Numbered from the stretch's first letter, positions 23,901 to 36,799 are shown. The stretch is 64,000 nt of DNA from Glossina fuscipes (GCF_014805625.2 NW_023998422.1:9354394-9418393); one strand, 5' to 3'. The notes: generated by a model not told the origin, from the sequence alone. Numbers and translations are program-made.

Positions 23901-26639
23901 CGATGATGAGACTCTTTTTCTGCTTGTAACCGTCCGATAGTGTCTTTAAGCATACGATTTTCATCACGCAAATGATCGGCTTCAGATTCGGCTGCGGAAT
24001 GTCCTCTAGAAGCTTTAATCGTTTCATCCTTCAGATAAAGTATGGTCTGTTCATGCTTAACGATAGTGTTTTCATAGTTTTTAGTACGATCTTCCAAAGT
24101 GCTAATTTGCTGCTTATAAGTCGCAATATTTTTCTGCTGCAATTTTATTTGCTCTTTATTATATTCGAGGGAAGACATAAGTCGGCAATTGGTAGAGGTT
24201 AAATCACGCACTTCGGTTCGCATAGAATCGAACTGTTCGTTAAGTATTTTTTCATTATTTTTCTTTTCTTGCACATAATACTCATATTGCTCTTTTAAGC
24301 TCTTATACTGATCCTTAACATCCTGCAATTGTTGTTCCAAATCGCGTATACGTTTTTCGCTATCCTTTGTTAACGGCTTAGGGCTTATATTGTTGACGGT
24401 ATGGTTATTATCAGCCGTAGAATGACTGCTACTGTTATGATTTTCACCCATGGTATCGTCTTCCACATCGCTGATATCAACTTCAGTCATATTCTTATTA
24501 AGTTTTTTCTGCAACTCAAAGTAAAGTTTCTTATAGCGTTCGCATTTGGATACCAAAGTGGCTACAGTATTATTTTGCTGATTTAGTGTATCTTGCATAG
24601 ATTGGAATTTGCGAGCATAATTTTCCAGTTTCTCTTGATAGGATGCCTCGTCCATCTCCTGCTTAAAAGCTTCGGCCTCCTCCAATTTGGAACTGAGATC
24701 GCGTACCAATAATAGCAACTTCTGATTGTTCTCCTGCAGTTCGGCTATATTGCTGAAAGTAACTAATTTTTTAGATATCACTTCGTCTGTTGTAACCATT
24801 TGACTGGCTTGTGAAGAATTTCCGACTCCTCCATCAGGAGCAAGCCCGATACGCAATTGTTCTACCTCTTTAAGCAGCAAGCATACCTGGCGACTTAGAT
24901 CGTTTTGTGATTGCTTCAATTTTCTATTTTCACGTTCCATATGACTGATTTTGGCATGGGCTTCAACCAATATTTCCTCCATATCAGCTTTCTTCGATAT
25001 CAATTCATCGCATTGATGGGTGAGTATGTTATTTGTTTCCAATAGTTTTTCATATTCTAGTTCTTGCTTCTTAACCATGGGGGCATTCTCATTTAGTTCG
25101 CTTAAAATTGTTTTCAATTGTAAATTCATGCGCGAATTCTCACGTTTTTGTAGCTCCAACTCCTCAGAGCTCTTAACGTAAAGAGAATATAATTCAGTCA
25201 ATGACATGTCGCAACGTATTAAACGTGAAGCAACAGCTGCTGAGGGTGCTAGTTTTGAGATAGCATTTTCTACTGTCTCATGCTGGACTTCCTTGAGCAA
25301 GTCGTTAGCATGCGCTAATTCCATCTTGAGGGAATCAATAATTTTGTCTTTTTCCTCCAATTCTTGTTCGTGTTTCAACTCCGTGGCCTTTAATTTGGTT
25401 TCCAATTCCCCATATTGATCACTGGCTTCAGCCAACATACGTTTCAATTCACTTATGGCTGCCCCTAGTTCGGTGCGCTCCAATTCCGTATCATCACAAT
25501 TACTTTTGTATAGTTCTGCCAATTTGGCTTTGGCATCTAGTTCTTTCTTATAATAGTCCATCATTTTCTGGGCTTCTTCGTTTTGCGATAACATTTTATT
25601 TGATAAATCTTGAACGTTTTGGGTTAAACGTTCATTCGTCTCTTTATATTGATTGCATTGGTTTTGAGCGATTTTCAGTTCTTCAATTTTTTCTGTGAGA
25701 CGGGCTTCTAAATGTAATGATTGCATGGTATTTTCACGTCGTATGTTTTGTAATTCATTCACATTTCGGTTAAGATCTTGAGTAAGCGCCTGAACTTGTT
25801 TGTGTAACATTTCGCGTTCCTGTTCCATGCGCCGTTCTTTAAAGTCTATTGAAACTTCTTTACTTTCGACTTCATCAACGCGGGCAAGAGCTTCGCATTT
25901 CGCAGCAATAGCTGCCTTCAGTTGCTGCTGATATCCTTTTAAATCTTGTTGCAATCGCTCCAACTCACTGTTCTGACGTTCTATCATTTTAAGTAATTGA
26001 TCACGCTCATCGCTCAAAGCTTTTTTCTCTTTACGTAGCTGGTTAAATTCTTTTTCGCAAGTACTAGTAGTATCCAGCAAATGCATCCTTTCACTAGAAA
26101 CAGTGTCCAATTGCGAACGCAGCTCAGTAACATTTTGCTGCAAATTCTGTAACTTCACTTCGTAATCTTCAATTTGAGCTTGCAAATCTTCAGTTTTTTG
26201 CTCATAGTCATCTAAATTGAGAAACAACAAAAGAAAAAAAAAAGAACGTTTATCCAGTTTCTCTAGGCTTGCTATGGTTTTTATTTCTTTTTGACAGTAT
26301 AGCATGCACATACAAGCAAATGTATTTATGTGCATGTATAACAAAAGCCGCCATTTAATGCCGAGTTTAGAGATATTTCTCGATTTACCGGCACCATTTT
26401 AACATAACAAAATTTTCCTTTATTTCTTAGGAAAATAATTCTGTTAATTTATTTTAAAAGAAAAGGCTAAAATAAAACAAAAACTTACGTAGACGATTCG
26501 CAGCCGCTTTATTTTTGCAATATTCATCAAAAAAGTCATCTAGATACTTCGTCAGTTTTTTTTGTGCCAGCATTGGCATCTGCTCCAATTCATCAGAGGA
26601 TAAAATGTTTGATAAAACTAATGGACCGTCGTGATCCAT
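17946..26639 (-). CDS. Mtor: Megator/Tpr, nuclear pore basket protein, complete, six exons
   Basis: Long coiled-coil protein of the nuclear side of the pore, also known in flies for spindle-matrix and chromatin roles. Exons in transcript order: 26489-26639, 23027-26211, 19299-22498, 18778-19237, 18556-18700 and 17946-18109. All junctions are GT-AG with matching phases. The sum is 7305 nt, or 2434 residues, close to the ~2350 of fly Megator. Residues ~50-1680 are almost unbroken heptad coiled coil. Tpr-like landmarks include KERRMEQEREMLHKQ (~175), MSLTELYSLYV (~388) and SKKLVTFSNIAELQ (~530). Residues ~1680 to the end are low-complexity S/T/Q-rich, with basic nuclear-localisation-like clusters HKRPRELE (~1940) and KHPKRLR (~1968), a D/E-rich block (~2000-2060) and an R/G-rich tail ending NFTNMRYS. 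The start is the first ATG of exon 1, MDHDGPLVLS. No damage is visible. Confidence 0.96.
18110..18555 (-). other. Mtor intron 5
   Basis: 446 bases between CATG|gtaagc and tgttttag|AATCGCC. It is AT-rich and I saw no RNA gene or repeat family in it. Confidence 0.7.
22499..23026 (-). other. Mtor intron 2
   Basis: 528 bases between GTTAAG|gtaagt and ctttttag|GTTCAAGG, phase 0. It separates the two large coiled-coil exons. No other feature was recognised. Confidence 0.8.
26212..26488 (-). other. Mtor intron 1
   Basis: 277 bases between CTAC|gtaagt and tcaatttag|ATGACTATG. The codon split across it is CAT (His). An open frame runs through the last part of this intron into exon 2 with an upstream ATG near 26344, but the conserved first exon MDHDG... 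shows that this is not the start. Confidence 0.8.
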
Positions 26640-29600
26640 GATTTTAAGAAGTTTGCAATTTGCGCTTTAACACAGTAGAAAATGGAATTTAATTTATTTT
26701 TGTGGAATGAAATTTGATTAATATTTAAAGTCTTTGCAATTCTTTTTCTCTTCTACAATTATCGTTTTCACACGAAATGCGACGCACGGACTGGTCTTTT
26801 TGGCAATCTTCGTTGGCGTTGCCAAGGGTATGCACTTTTTCGATTTGCCTGGCTTGATAATATTACAAAGTTGTACTACAAGGTATTTACTTGCAAGGTA
26901 AGCTTTTTTAGCATACAATAACAAGAAAAAAAAATTGGGAAATTTGTTTCAAAGAGAAACAATGAAGTTGCTAATTATGTCTTATACTAATTTGTATCAA
27001 TGTAAATGTACATTAATTTGTACATACGTACGTATATTTACTTGTATTTATCATTTCATAAATATGTAAAATATATCTGTAAATTAAACAAATATGCGAC
27101 TCTGTGCCAAAATGAAGTACTTATTTTACAAAGCAATACAGCTTTGCAAACGAAAGGGTAATCAATCACCTAAAAATATGTTAAAAAAGCAGGATATTTA
27201 TAAGGAATAATTATGTAGCGTAGTCGTTAAAGAAATAAAAAGTACTTAAAAGTCATTTTGCCTTTTATATTCTTAAGTACTAAAGAAAAGTAGCAAACAG
27301 ATTTTACTCTCATGAATAGTCCTGCAATGTTCACATAAAACCAAGTATTAAACGTAGACCAAGAAAATTTATTGATTGGCAACTTGTACAATATTTTAGT
27401 ACTTTATCAGAGATGGAAAAAAAACCTTTTTGAAATGGAGTGAATTTTTTTATGCACTTCTCAGTTTATGAGAGCGCACTTAGAAGTTTTTGTAATTATA
27501 TTAAATGGTTACCCTAATGAGCAAAAATTTATTTTGTCTCGTTTGGTAAATAAAGAAGTCCGACATGATGTCTCTTGTTTATATTTTTATGGTATAGCAA
27601 AGATTAATTTGATGATTTGTAAAAATTGATATTCCATCATTTGTTGCACTGATTATTCACTGGTACAATTGCAAAAAAATGTTTTCGTCGGTAAACAAAG
27701 CAATGAATAAAAAAAATAGTTATTACCGAACTTTTCCTTTTGCTTGGCAAAATTTGTTCATAATGATTCAAACAGTACGACGATCTATCCTTTATGTATT
27801 TTTTTAAAATCGCAATGTTCGCAACGGTAATTTGCTATATAAAAATCTAAAGACATGCAATCGCTCATATAGATAAACTTACTTCCTGCATAGTTTAGTA
27901 ATCTTGAAATCTGTTAATGGTCCATTTATCCTAATAATATTACCAGAAAAAAACAACAATCTCCACAATCTTATAATAATTAGGGTTAATCTGATAATGC
28001 GTTAAAAAAAAAGTAAAAACATATACACATATGTATTAACGCTAGGCATTCTTGGCAAACTCTAACAAATCCAAAGCACCAAATAATCAAAACTGAATGT
28101 CGATGAACGAATTTGTTTATCGAATATAAACACCCTAAAGGCGCGCAAGCAGACAAACGTCCACGCTGCCAACTAAACAAGCAACCAGCAAGCCTCAATG
28201 GAACAACTGGCATAGCAAAAAACATTTACAAATAAATAAACTAATATAAAGCAACAGTTGTTGCATGTTATTAAATAAAGCTCATGTGTGGATTTATTAA
28301 AGTCGTTTGCCACATACACAATCACAGCTCCATGTATCTTTCGGAGCAAGTTTTTATATCAGAATTTTTTTTTTTTTTTAAAGTCAATCGCAACTTCAAA
28401 TAAATATCTTGGCGCATGCTCTAAAGCATAAGAGTACGCGCCTGCCAATCCCGTAGGAAGCTTTAAACTTCTTGGCAGAGGTCAGTTAGTGTAAGGAAAG
28501 CAAAGCAACCACCAAGCACAGGTAAGGCAGCATATTAGCGAACTAAATAATGTTAAGAGCTAAGCGAGAATGTGCTTATATGTATGTATGTGTGTGTGCC
28601 TTTGTGTGCACGTATTAAACGAGAGGTTGGTCTATGGCGTCGTATCGATGATCATCGGCCGCCGCTCCATAAGATGGCATAAGAGGTGGGCGTGTGACAC
28701 TGCAAGTCTCTATCACTTAAAGATCTTAAAGGCTTTGGGATGTTAAAACAAATTATTGATTAGGACCTCAACTGCTATTCAAATAAACAAAATAACTACA
28801 CTGAGAATATTTTCAAAAAAATCATAAATAAAGCGAATTTTCCTAACGTAAACAAAAGATAAACGAAGACTTATAAGGTTTTTTTATGAATTTATTTATT
28901 TTTTTTTATTTCTAGTGGAAATTAAGTTATTTTGCAGATATTTTTAGATAATTTCTTTTTGTGGATTTTTATTGTCTACCTTTGCCTTTATAACAGTGTA
29001 TTCTAAGGTATTTCTTCATATTTTCCTTTATTTATATTTTATTATTATTTTTGTGTTTTTGCTGCTATTGCAGAAGGTGTAGTCTGTTAATGCTTATCAC
29101 AGATTAAGCTTTTTTGGGGCTCTGCCCTCTATTTCTTTTCGTACTGTATATCATAAACAGACACATATATACATAGACACATACACATACATACGCAAAC
29201 GCAAAAGCAAACGCAAATAACATGCCTCAGACCGTTCATCAATGTTTGTCGAACAGAAGAAAGAAGAAATGAGGAAAAAATCAAAACAATATTTGTTATA
29301 TGAAAGTTACAAAGAATCCGAAGTGTTTGCTTTTATACGTCACAGTTTGTGTCCTGCCAAGAAGTTGATGATATGATATTTCTATACATTCTGGACATCT
29401 TTATGATATGCTGTAGATGGCTGCGGTAGGTACAGAGGTATGTCAGTGTGTATACAACATTTTCTATGGTATGTCTGATGTCATGACATAGCAAATGTCA
29501 CAATTATTTGGAATGTGACAAGGAACATATCTTTTAATCGCGTTTAATTTTTATTTATTTTTTTTTTTGTTTAATGAAATAAATAAAAATAGATTTGATG

Positions 29601-31611
29601 ACTAAATAATACCACAATCCCTAGGAGAGGCTGGCAAGCAGAGATAAATTGAGATAAGTTAAACTATGCCGAAGTTAGTGCAAAAACTTCACATTAACCG
29701 TTAACAAACGTTATTGGTATTTTCGTTCGTCTTGTAAACGGCAATCAGTTTTTTACATAAGAAAAAAAAAAAATAGGAAGAAATTTAGTCAAGCAGACAA
29801 GTATAAGTTGGGCCAGCGGATGGTTAGTATTTTCGCATCAAATTTTTGAATAAAGTGTTTATGATGACTTTTTATGGATCGACATCAGTTGTGTTTTGCA
29901 AGTTAATAATCGTAGGAGTTAAGAGTTAGTTTTCTATGTTACACTCGTAGCCGAAGAATGGTAGCAATGGTCGATCATTTCGCTTGTTTTTTGCGTGTTT
30001 GACTATCTGTACCTTTTTCTTGTCTTACTCTCTACCGTCCATCTGTTCATCTGTCAGTTTATTCACTTGGCCAATAAATTATCGTCTCTCATTGCCTATC
30101 CATCTTTGCCTCTATTCATTGGTTCATCTTTTCATCCGTTATTGTATCCACGCGTGAATGTATTCATTCGTCCGCTCGTTCATCCGCCCAATGTTGGCAG
30201 TCGCCAAAATTAAAAAAGAAATCAAAAACTTATATGCGTTTTATTCAATCCCAACCCAACTTTAAATAGAAAACGTTGAGTTGTGCGTTATTTGCCCATC
30301 TTCACGGCGGGAAAAAACTATAACTAACTCACACAGGTAGCAGTTCTTCACATCCAACTTAGTGCAAGTGGTAGCTGGATCTATTTAACGTGCGAAAAAT
30401 GGTGCGATCAAGACTTACAAGAAATTCGCTTTACTTTCTTACCTTCTTTTTTAACTCTAAGATCATAAATCTCAATACTGTATTTCCAAGGTCATCTAGT
30501 AAGAACGCGTGAAGAACGCGTAGCTTTAGCTTGCTTTAAAAAAACATATATATGTATATATATAAATAATAAAATTCTTACCATTCTGATGCTACTTTCT
30601 AACTATTATAAATTAATTTGTCGAAAGTTCGAACCTGTGCTCAACTCTGCATTTCGAATGTCAACTAAAAGCTTGTGCTCAAAGTTTGTGTTGTTCGTTT
30701 CAATTGCTGCGACCGTCAAAGTTTCAACAAAAACGGGCATATCGATAATTACCCAGAGTTCCTAGTTCTTCATGTATATGCAAATACCGTGGGATCTTTT
30801 TGATATTACAACTGCAAGACTGGCAAATAACTCATTACCCTTGGTTCATAGATGTAAAGATGACTCCATTGTTATCATTCTAGAGTGTTATTCTATCGAG
30901 AAATATATGTGTATGTTGGGATCAAATTTGCAGATTTTATGAATTGTTTACTACTTTTTTGCGATAATTGCTTTTTCTTATGAAAATCAATCTTTATACC
31001 TGTGTTGGAGTTTATCTTACTACGCATTGTGGTAAGAATGGAAAGAATATACGCAAGATGTGAAAGTTATATTTACTTTATTCCACGTCCATTGTCTCAA
31101 ATCTAGCATATGTAACATTTATGCTATATGACATGTGTGCTTAAAAGTGTTTGTTGTTGCGTCTACAGATGTTTGCGGGTAACTAGACTTTTCACGCACT
31201 TGTAGTACTTAGCTGCACGCAAACCATTGCTTAGGAAATCCACAGACATCTCTTCTGCGTTTAGGTTTTCGACATCTACTCTCCCTTCTCTCTCTTATAA
31301 ACTTGTGTCTGTTGTGGACAATCGGGTTTCTGCATCGGGTTCGCATCGTGTTTTCAATGTTCCAACTAATTGTTTTAAAAATCTTAAGTATATGGCTTAT
31401 TTGGCGGAGTCGGATAAGGCCATAGCTTGCGCTTCAGTACTCGACAAACTTAATGTTTTCTTGTGTTTTGGCCTCCAAACAGACTACATCGCCTTCATAC
31501 TTGGCCGGCGATCATTTACACTTGCTCCTCGGTCTGCGTTCGTAAAGGCTTTGAGTGGTTTGTCTGACTTGTCGACTACTGTTTGATCGAAAATATTAGT
31601 AGAAATGTTCT
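26640..31611. other. Intergenic region upstream of Mtor, no gene seen
   Basis: It should contain the Mtor promoter just above 26640, but no core motif stands out. The rest is AT-rich with short poly-T runs (28366-28380, 29557-29567) and few interspersed repeats. The open frame at 31227-31586 shows no domain or coding-type bias that I can recognise. Confidence 0.5.
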
Positions 31612-31790
31612 CTTCTTATCCGCCTGAGTAGCCGAAGGCAAGGAATCTCGATTAGCAAGTCAATGGTCGTGGGTTCGAATCTCAAGTGCGGTAGAGTTTT
31701 TTAATAAAAGCCGATAGCCTTAGATGCTAGTGCTTTTAAGAGTTTAGTCTTAGAACATAAAATTTTGAAAAAAAAATTTTCTTTATGTTA
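31612..31790 (+). mobile_element. tRNA-derived SINE copy (best preserved)
   Basis: It begins ttatccgcctgagtagccga, has A-box-like 'gagtagccgaaggcaagg' and B-box-like 'gtgggttcgaatctcaagtg', then a shared non-tRNA body 'ggtagagttttttaataaaag', 'ttagatgctagtgcttttaa' and an A-rich end. The tRNA-like part resembles Leu/Ser-type tRNAs with a long variable region. It cannot be a tRNA gene because the acceptor stem does not close. Confidence 0.7.
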
Positions 31791-32517
31791 TTGAAGTGAA
31801 CATTTTTTTAGAAATTAAGAGAAGGACTGTACGGTCTTGACACAACAATTACTGGATCTTAAGCAAATAGTGTTCCCTGAAAAAAGATATTGTTCTTCAT
31901 ATCTACGATTTTTAGTTTGAATAAACAAAGTTGTTGTTGTTTTTTTGTGGTAGTTGCAAATCATGTGTGGGAAATTGCTGCCTTCAAGCGTCAACAACTT
32001 TTATTTTACTTTTTTCATAATTGAGATGGAAATGAGTTTAATACAGTGTAACTTAGGTCAATAAAGTAGGCAAGTAAAGGTTGTTAGCAAAAAAGGAAAA
32101 ATTCAGAAAGTCGTGCAGTGGTGTTGGATATTTTGATGACACTGAAGAGATTTTACGCACCGAGTATGCTCAACCATACGTGACAGCAAAAAGTTATGCT
32201 GCTTCATACTTATGTAACGTCAGCGTGCTGTCTTTAATATGCCAATATTCTTATTCTTATTCAGTTCTCCGTTATTGCGAGATATTTAATAATTTGAATT
32301 ACAATAAATTTAAAAATATTGGTTGGCATTAATAGACATATTTTCTCTATTTTAGGGTCACAGATAGTGTAAGTTTGTTATCTCCTAGTGTTTACAACTG
32401 CAATAGTTGACTAACAGCATGTCACATAAGTTTCTTTATATGTAAATGGACAATGGCAAAATTAATGAAATATTGTAAATGTTAATCAAATGGATATTAT
32501 TTGAATTAATATCAGGC

Positions 32518-33235
32518 TTTTTATACCCAACACCGCTTGTACTACAACGTATATTAAGTTCTTGCGGATATATATAACGTGCAAAAAGGGTTTAACGTGG
32601 ATCTACCTTTTGTTATTACGATTGATTCAGAAAATGATTCTAAATAATTCTCGGTCCGTCCGTCAGTCCGACTGCCTGTCTGCTCGTCTAATGTTCGCAA
32701 TTTTTGAGATATTTTAACGAAATTTGTTACGTTCGCGTGCTCTGACCCAAACACGAAAGCTATTGAAAAGGATTTGTATCGCACTTTTTCGCCCACACTC
32801 CCCCTTTTATCGCAATATTTTGAAAAGTCGTTCTTTATATGGAAAAAAATTGTAATCTTCAAAATTTCTCGATGAAATATGCTCCGTAATAGTATTTGGA
32901 CATTCTAAATTGGCATGAAAAATTCGATCCCGCAGGGACAACTTTTTGAACTCTCTCTCTCTCTCTCTCTGGATCTTTATGTAGCAAAGAGATATAATTT
33001 TTAATATTCCATGATGAAAATAAGTTGACATAGAAGTCAAAGTCAAATCAGTTGCCGAATTTGGACCATGCAGGGCCATTTTTTGGATACCAACGCCTAT
33101 AAGGATCCGTCCAATATGCGGGCTTTCACGAAAAGTATATCCTTGCAGGAAAATAATGTGTAATTTTTAGTGTACTATTATCAACACAAGTGGTGTAGGG
33201 TATCTAATAGTCGGCCTTGTCCGACTATAGTACTT
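32518..33235 (-). repeat. Interspersed repeat(s), 'GTCCGATC' family, reverse, composite
   Basis: It starts ttttatacccaacaccgctt, has 'ggtccgtccgtcagtccgac', 'gagatattttaacgaaattt' and 'aacacgaaagctattgaaaa', and ends 'cacaagtggtgtagggtatc' and 'cggccttgtccgactatag'. The order and the two ends match the copies at 48248 and 52950. A (TC)n tract lies at about 32950-32970. Confidence 0.5.
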
Positions 33236-33275
33236 TTGTTTCAATAAATGAAAGAAATTAGTGTGCAATTTTTTA

Positions 33276-33814
33276 TCACATGACTCAATAAGTCCCCTGT
33301 CTGAGATATGTGTACATAGAGAGAGTGCTATCAGACCCATGTGACTTCTGTACAGCACCAACCTTTTTTTTCATGACATTTCGAGAATTAGCTTACAAGA
33401 TACAGTTGTGTGAGCGATAGTAACTTTTCGGTCACTTTGGCGTGGTTGCTGTCCCCTCAGCTGACTGCCGATTTGACTATGGAGCATAGTGATGAACCCA
33501 TGTTTCGTCCATTGCCACATATCGCATGAAAACATTCTCTTTATTTCACCTCAACAGGTGAAAGAGAGACAAGAGTTGTTATAACATGTGACCGTATTTT
33601 CTCTCAGCGAAGAGCAACGTTTCATCAACACATGAAAGTTCCATTTTTTCCATTGCTTGGAATATTACTGGAACAACCGTAGCTTATTCAATAATTGTCA
33701 CAATGCTATAAAATTTTGTTTTATTTTGTTTGAAGGTACTATCCATAAATCATGTAGGTCTGTCAACAGTAACGCAGTATATCTGACAAATCGGGGACTT
33801 ATTGAGTGATGTAT
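33276..33814 (-). mobile_element. Internally deleted mariner-type transposon with both terminal repeats
   Basis: The ends are inverted repeats: plus strand near 33281 reads tgactcaataagtcccctgt, and the reverse complement of 33777-33811 reads catcactcaataagtccccg. TA flanks both ends (33274-33275 and 33815-33816), as expected for mariner target duplication. On the minus strand near 33520-33440 the frame reads MDETWVHHYAP, a stop, then SNRQSAEGTATTPK, matching the irritans-type mariner transposase around its first catalytic Asp. At 539 bp it is well under the ~1.3 kb of a full element, so much of the transposase is gone. Confidence 0.75.
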
Positions 33815-34584
33815 TACATGTTACACCATTACACTTGCGTGTAACCCTTGAAGATATACAAGGGTTTGGTTTCCGGATTAGCATTTCTGTCACTCAAAAA
33901 TCGTGATCGCTTGGAAGAATGAATGTCCCGACAATAAAAATTTGGGATCACTGTCACTCGACTGAACAATTTTCATCCGTTTGGGCATTTATCAAGTGAA
34001 TTTCAAGTTAGTTACGTCGCTTTTAAAATAAACATATTTCCAATACCATCACTAGCTAGGACTTACATCCAAGTTATTTACAAATACATAGATTATATTA
34101 AGTTTTAATTATAATTATTATTATTTTCATTTTTTTAAAAAAGTGTCTTATCCTACTTTTGAAAGTAAATGACGCAATTGCTTTCGCTAATTCTATGGGA
34201 AACTCATTTAAATTTATGGAACTATGAGCCATGAGCTGCGAACTTTGAACTAATTTTAATAGTATCATTAAAGTTCGAATGGTTGATTGCTTTGTTTAAA
34301 TCGCTTGCAATTAAATACTTTTGAAGCAAGGCTTTCTTAAGAATACAAATTGAGCGACAAGTTTGTATGTCGAGCTTCTAGCGAAAAAAAAAAAACAAAG
34401 ATTTGGTTATGTGTTTTTGCACTGGAGCTTGTGAAGCGTGGGTAAAGCGTTGCATCCGAAACGAAAACTTGGACCCAAGTGTGCGTCGAAATGATCTGAC
34501 GTGCAGAAAGAGAATAAAATCAGCGCAGGCTCGGAATACAATTTCCAAATGAAATCTTCTTATTCAGTGGCTGTCGAAAATTGA

Positions 34585-34820
34585 CATAACGACGTTTCAA
34601 AATAATACGTTATATTGGAAGTGATCGGAAAAGTAATCCGATCTGGACCATATTCATTAGCGTTCGTCCTTGGGACAAGAAAACAAGACAAGCGGACCGA
34701 TCGATTAAGAAAATGATCCGTAGTCGATCAGTGGGCCCACTTCAAGTCCTTTCCATTGTTATATATATTCGTAAAAACGTAAGGATACATTAAGTACCAT
34801 TCTACAAATCGTGTAGGGTA
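34585..34820 (+). repeat. Interspersed repeat, 'GTCCGATC' family
   Basis: Blocks 'gacgtttcaaaataatacgt', 'ggaagtgatcggaaaagtaa', 'tccgatctggaccat', 'agcgttcgtccttggg' and an end 'ctacaaatcgtgtagggta' match the other copies. Confidence 0.6.
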
Positions 34821-35399
34821 AAAAAAAGACTGCAGTTTATATATGAAGTAAAAAGAAAATATCGAGAAAAGAAAACCGTTTCTTTTCTGCGCAAGCATTT
34901 GTTGTTCAACTTACATTAGCATCGTTTTTGCCCCAGTTTATAACTACAGACGTAAATAAGTATATGATTAGCATAAATGGTAACGTGATTTGAAAGTGAC
35001 ATTTTAGTTCTGAAGTGGACAAAGCTGCTGACGGGATGGTGACATTCTTGAGTATAAAAGAAATTTTTTTTTTCATTGATTAAATTGAAATCGTTTTAAA
35101 AATACAAGGTTAATGGGTTACTTGAATAATTCACATAATAAACTACTAGAGTATCATGATACACCAGGCATTTACCAGACTTGGTCTTTTCCGATTTGTT
35201 TGAAAGCTATGTAAATGTGAAGTAGGAATTCGCCCATAGATGATCTTAGCATCATTTGTAAAGGAGACACACGTCTGAAGCTTGGCCTTTTTTTCTGGCT
35301 GAGACATCTGGCTAGAATAAGGAATCGTTGTAACAACACATATAGCATAACGCAAATCTAACAACGAAAATTTCGCGTCCAGTGTCGTGCCAAATAAGG

Positions 35400-36000
35400 A
35401 GCATTACCCAAAGTATATTTTTGTTGCTCGAACGATACAAAGCGGAGTTCATTTGAAGCGTGTCATAAGCGGAGATGAAACCTGGATCTAACTGGATGCC
35501 AATCTTAGACGTGAAAATCGACTGCGAGGTTGAATAGTTTTAATTTTTTTATACTCAGTTTGGCGTGAGCAGAAGGGTATGTTCCTGTATCAGCTTTTAA
35601 ACTTTGGTGAAAGACTTAAAACCGAACACTATGAACAACAGTTAATCCTGTTCTCCTTTCAAAAAACGAGGAAAATATCAAAAGAGGCAAAACATGACAT
35701 TCGCCTATCCTTTAATATGGCAAGACTGATACGCGATACGTGAGAAGTACTCAGCTGGGAAGATGACCTAAAGAAGTAGACCTTGAGGCCTACTTACCAG
35801 ACTCGAGTCCTTTCGGTTACCACCTATGACGCACTTGCTGAGCGACGTTTCTCTTCATACAAAAATGCACGATAATGAAGATGGCGACCGGTTTGCCTGA
35901 AAGGAGCGGCAGATGTTTTGGCATGACGACCGCAAATTGTCAGGCAGGTGGTAAAAATGCATAGTTAACTACGGTCAATATCTCGGATAAAATGTTTTTT
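35400..36000 (+). pseudogene. mariner transposase fossil
   Basis: Across several stops and shifts the plus strand reads VISGDETWI (near 35465), then GERLKTEHYEQQLI (near 35605), then YLPDSSPFGYHL (near 35795), then FWHDDRKLSGRW and KCIVNYGQYL (near 35920). These four blocks occur in the same order and spacing in mariner transposases, covering the catalytic Asp regions to the C-terminus. It is clearly inactive. Its 5' part was not found. Confidence 0.75.
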
Positions 36001-36099
36001 TTTATACAACAACTCCAGTGTCATATGCACTTGTCGACAAAATAGTCGGGAGCTGACTTATGATGCTTACCACCGACCAAACACGATAGCTGTCACTTA

Positions 36100-36210
36100 T
36101 GCACGCAAGTGGGCAATTTTCTGACTATCGAATGAAAAATCTTTCGATAGCAAAGTTGGCGTCGAGTCATAATATCGAAATTACGGCCAAGTTTACTCGG
36201 TATCGAGAAC
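36100..36210. repeat. Repeat shared with 5140-5225
   Basis: Both places contain 'atcgaatgaaa.atcttt.gat.gcaaa.ttgg.gtcgagt' with few differences, in the same orientation. This copy starts about 100 bases after the end of the mariner fossil, so it could be that element's 3' flank or a separate repeat. Confidence 0.5.
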
Positions 36211-36768
36211 CATAACCTATCCAACCAGTGTCGTAGCATACAAGCTGCTTTCTCGTGCGAGAAGGCCTCCCCCCTGCTTCTCTTGCCTCTTGTCCCGGAC
36301 AATAAGTCGATTTTGTCATCTTATGCCATCATCTTATCAGCCGACATTACCCTCACTAGGTTTCTGCAATATTACTACCTGATTGTTGTTAGACATGGAT
36401 CTCCGTCAGTCTGGAGTCGTGTAACAGCCAGCAACATTCTTAAAGGCGTTTGATCAGAAATAAACCACATCCCATACATTCGCGGATCGAATAACAATCG
36501 TGATAGAAACAACTCAGATTCTAACGCTTTATAAAATCTTCGATTTATATATTGCTAAGAATGAAAACAAAACGATAACGATATCGTAATCGAAGCTTTT
36601 GGTCGCTTGCTGCTCTCATAGGTGCAGTGTGAAATGAAAAAAAAAAAAAATCTAATGAGAAGAAATAAACTAATTTGTCATTGTTGTTGTTGTTGTTGTT
36701 TAGCAAATGTTCACTATTAACATTACACGTTAAAATACCGTTTATTTTTCTTGTCTTAATAATAAATT

Positions 36769-36799
<31 letters not shown>

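Noticed and set aside
31227..31586. 119-codon open frame
   Set aside because: No recognisable domain, no splice context, and it is next to a SINE. It looks like chance.
31640..31715. Possible tRNA gene (good B box)
   Set aside because: There is no closing acceptor stem and the same block with a non-tRNA body recurs at several sites, so it is a SINE.
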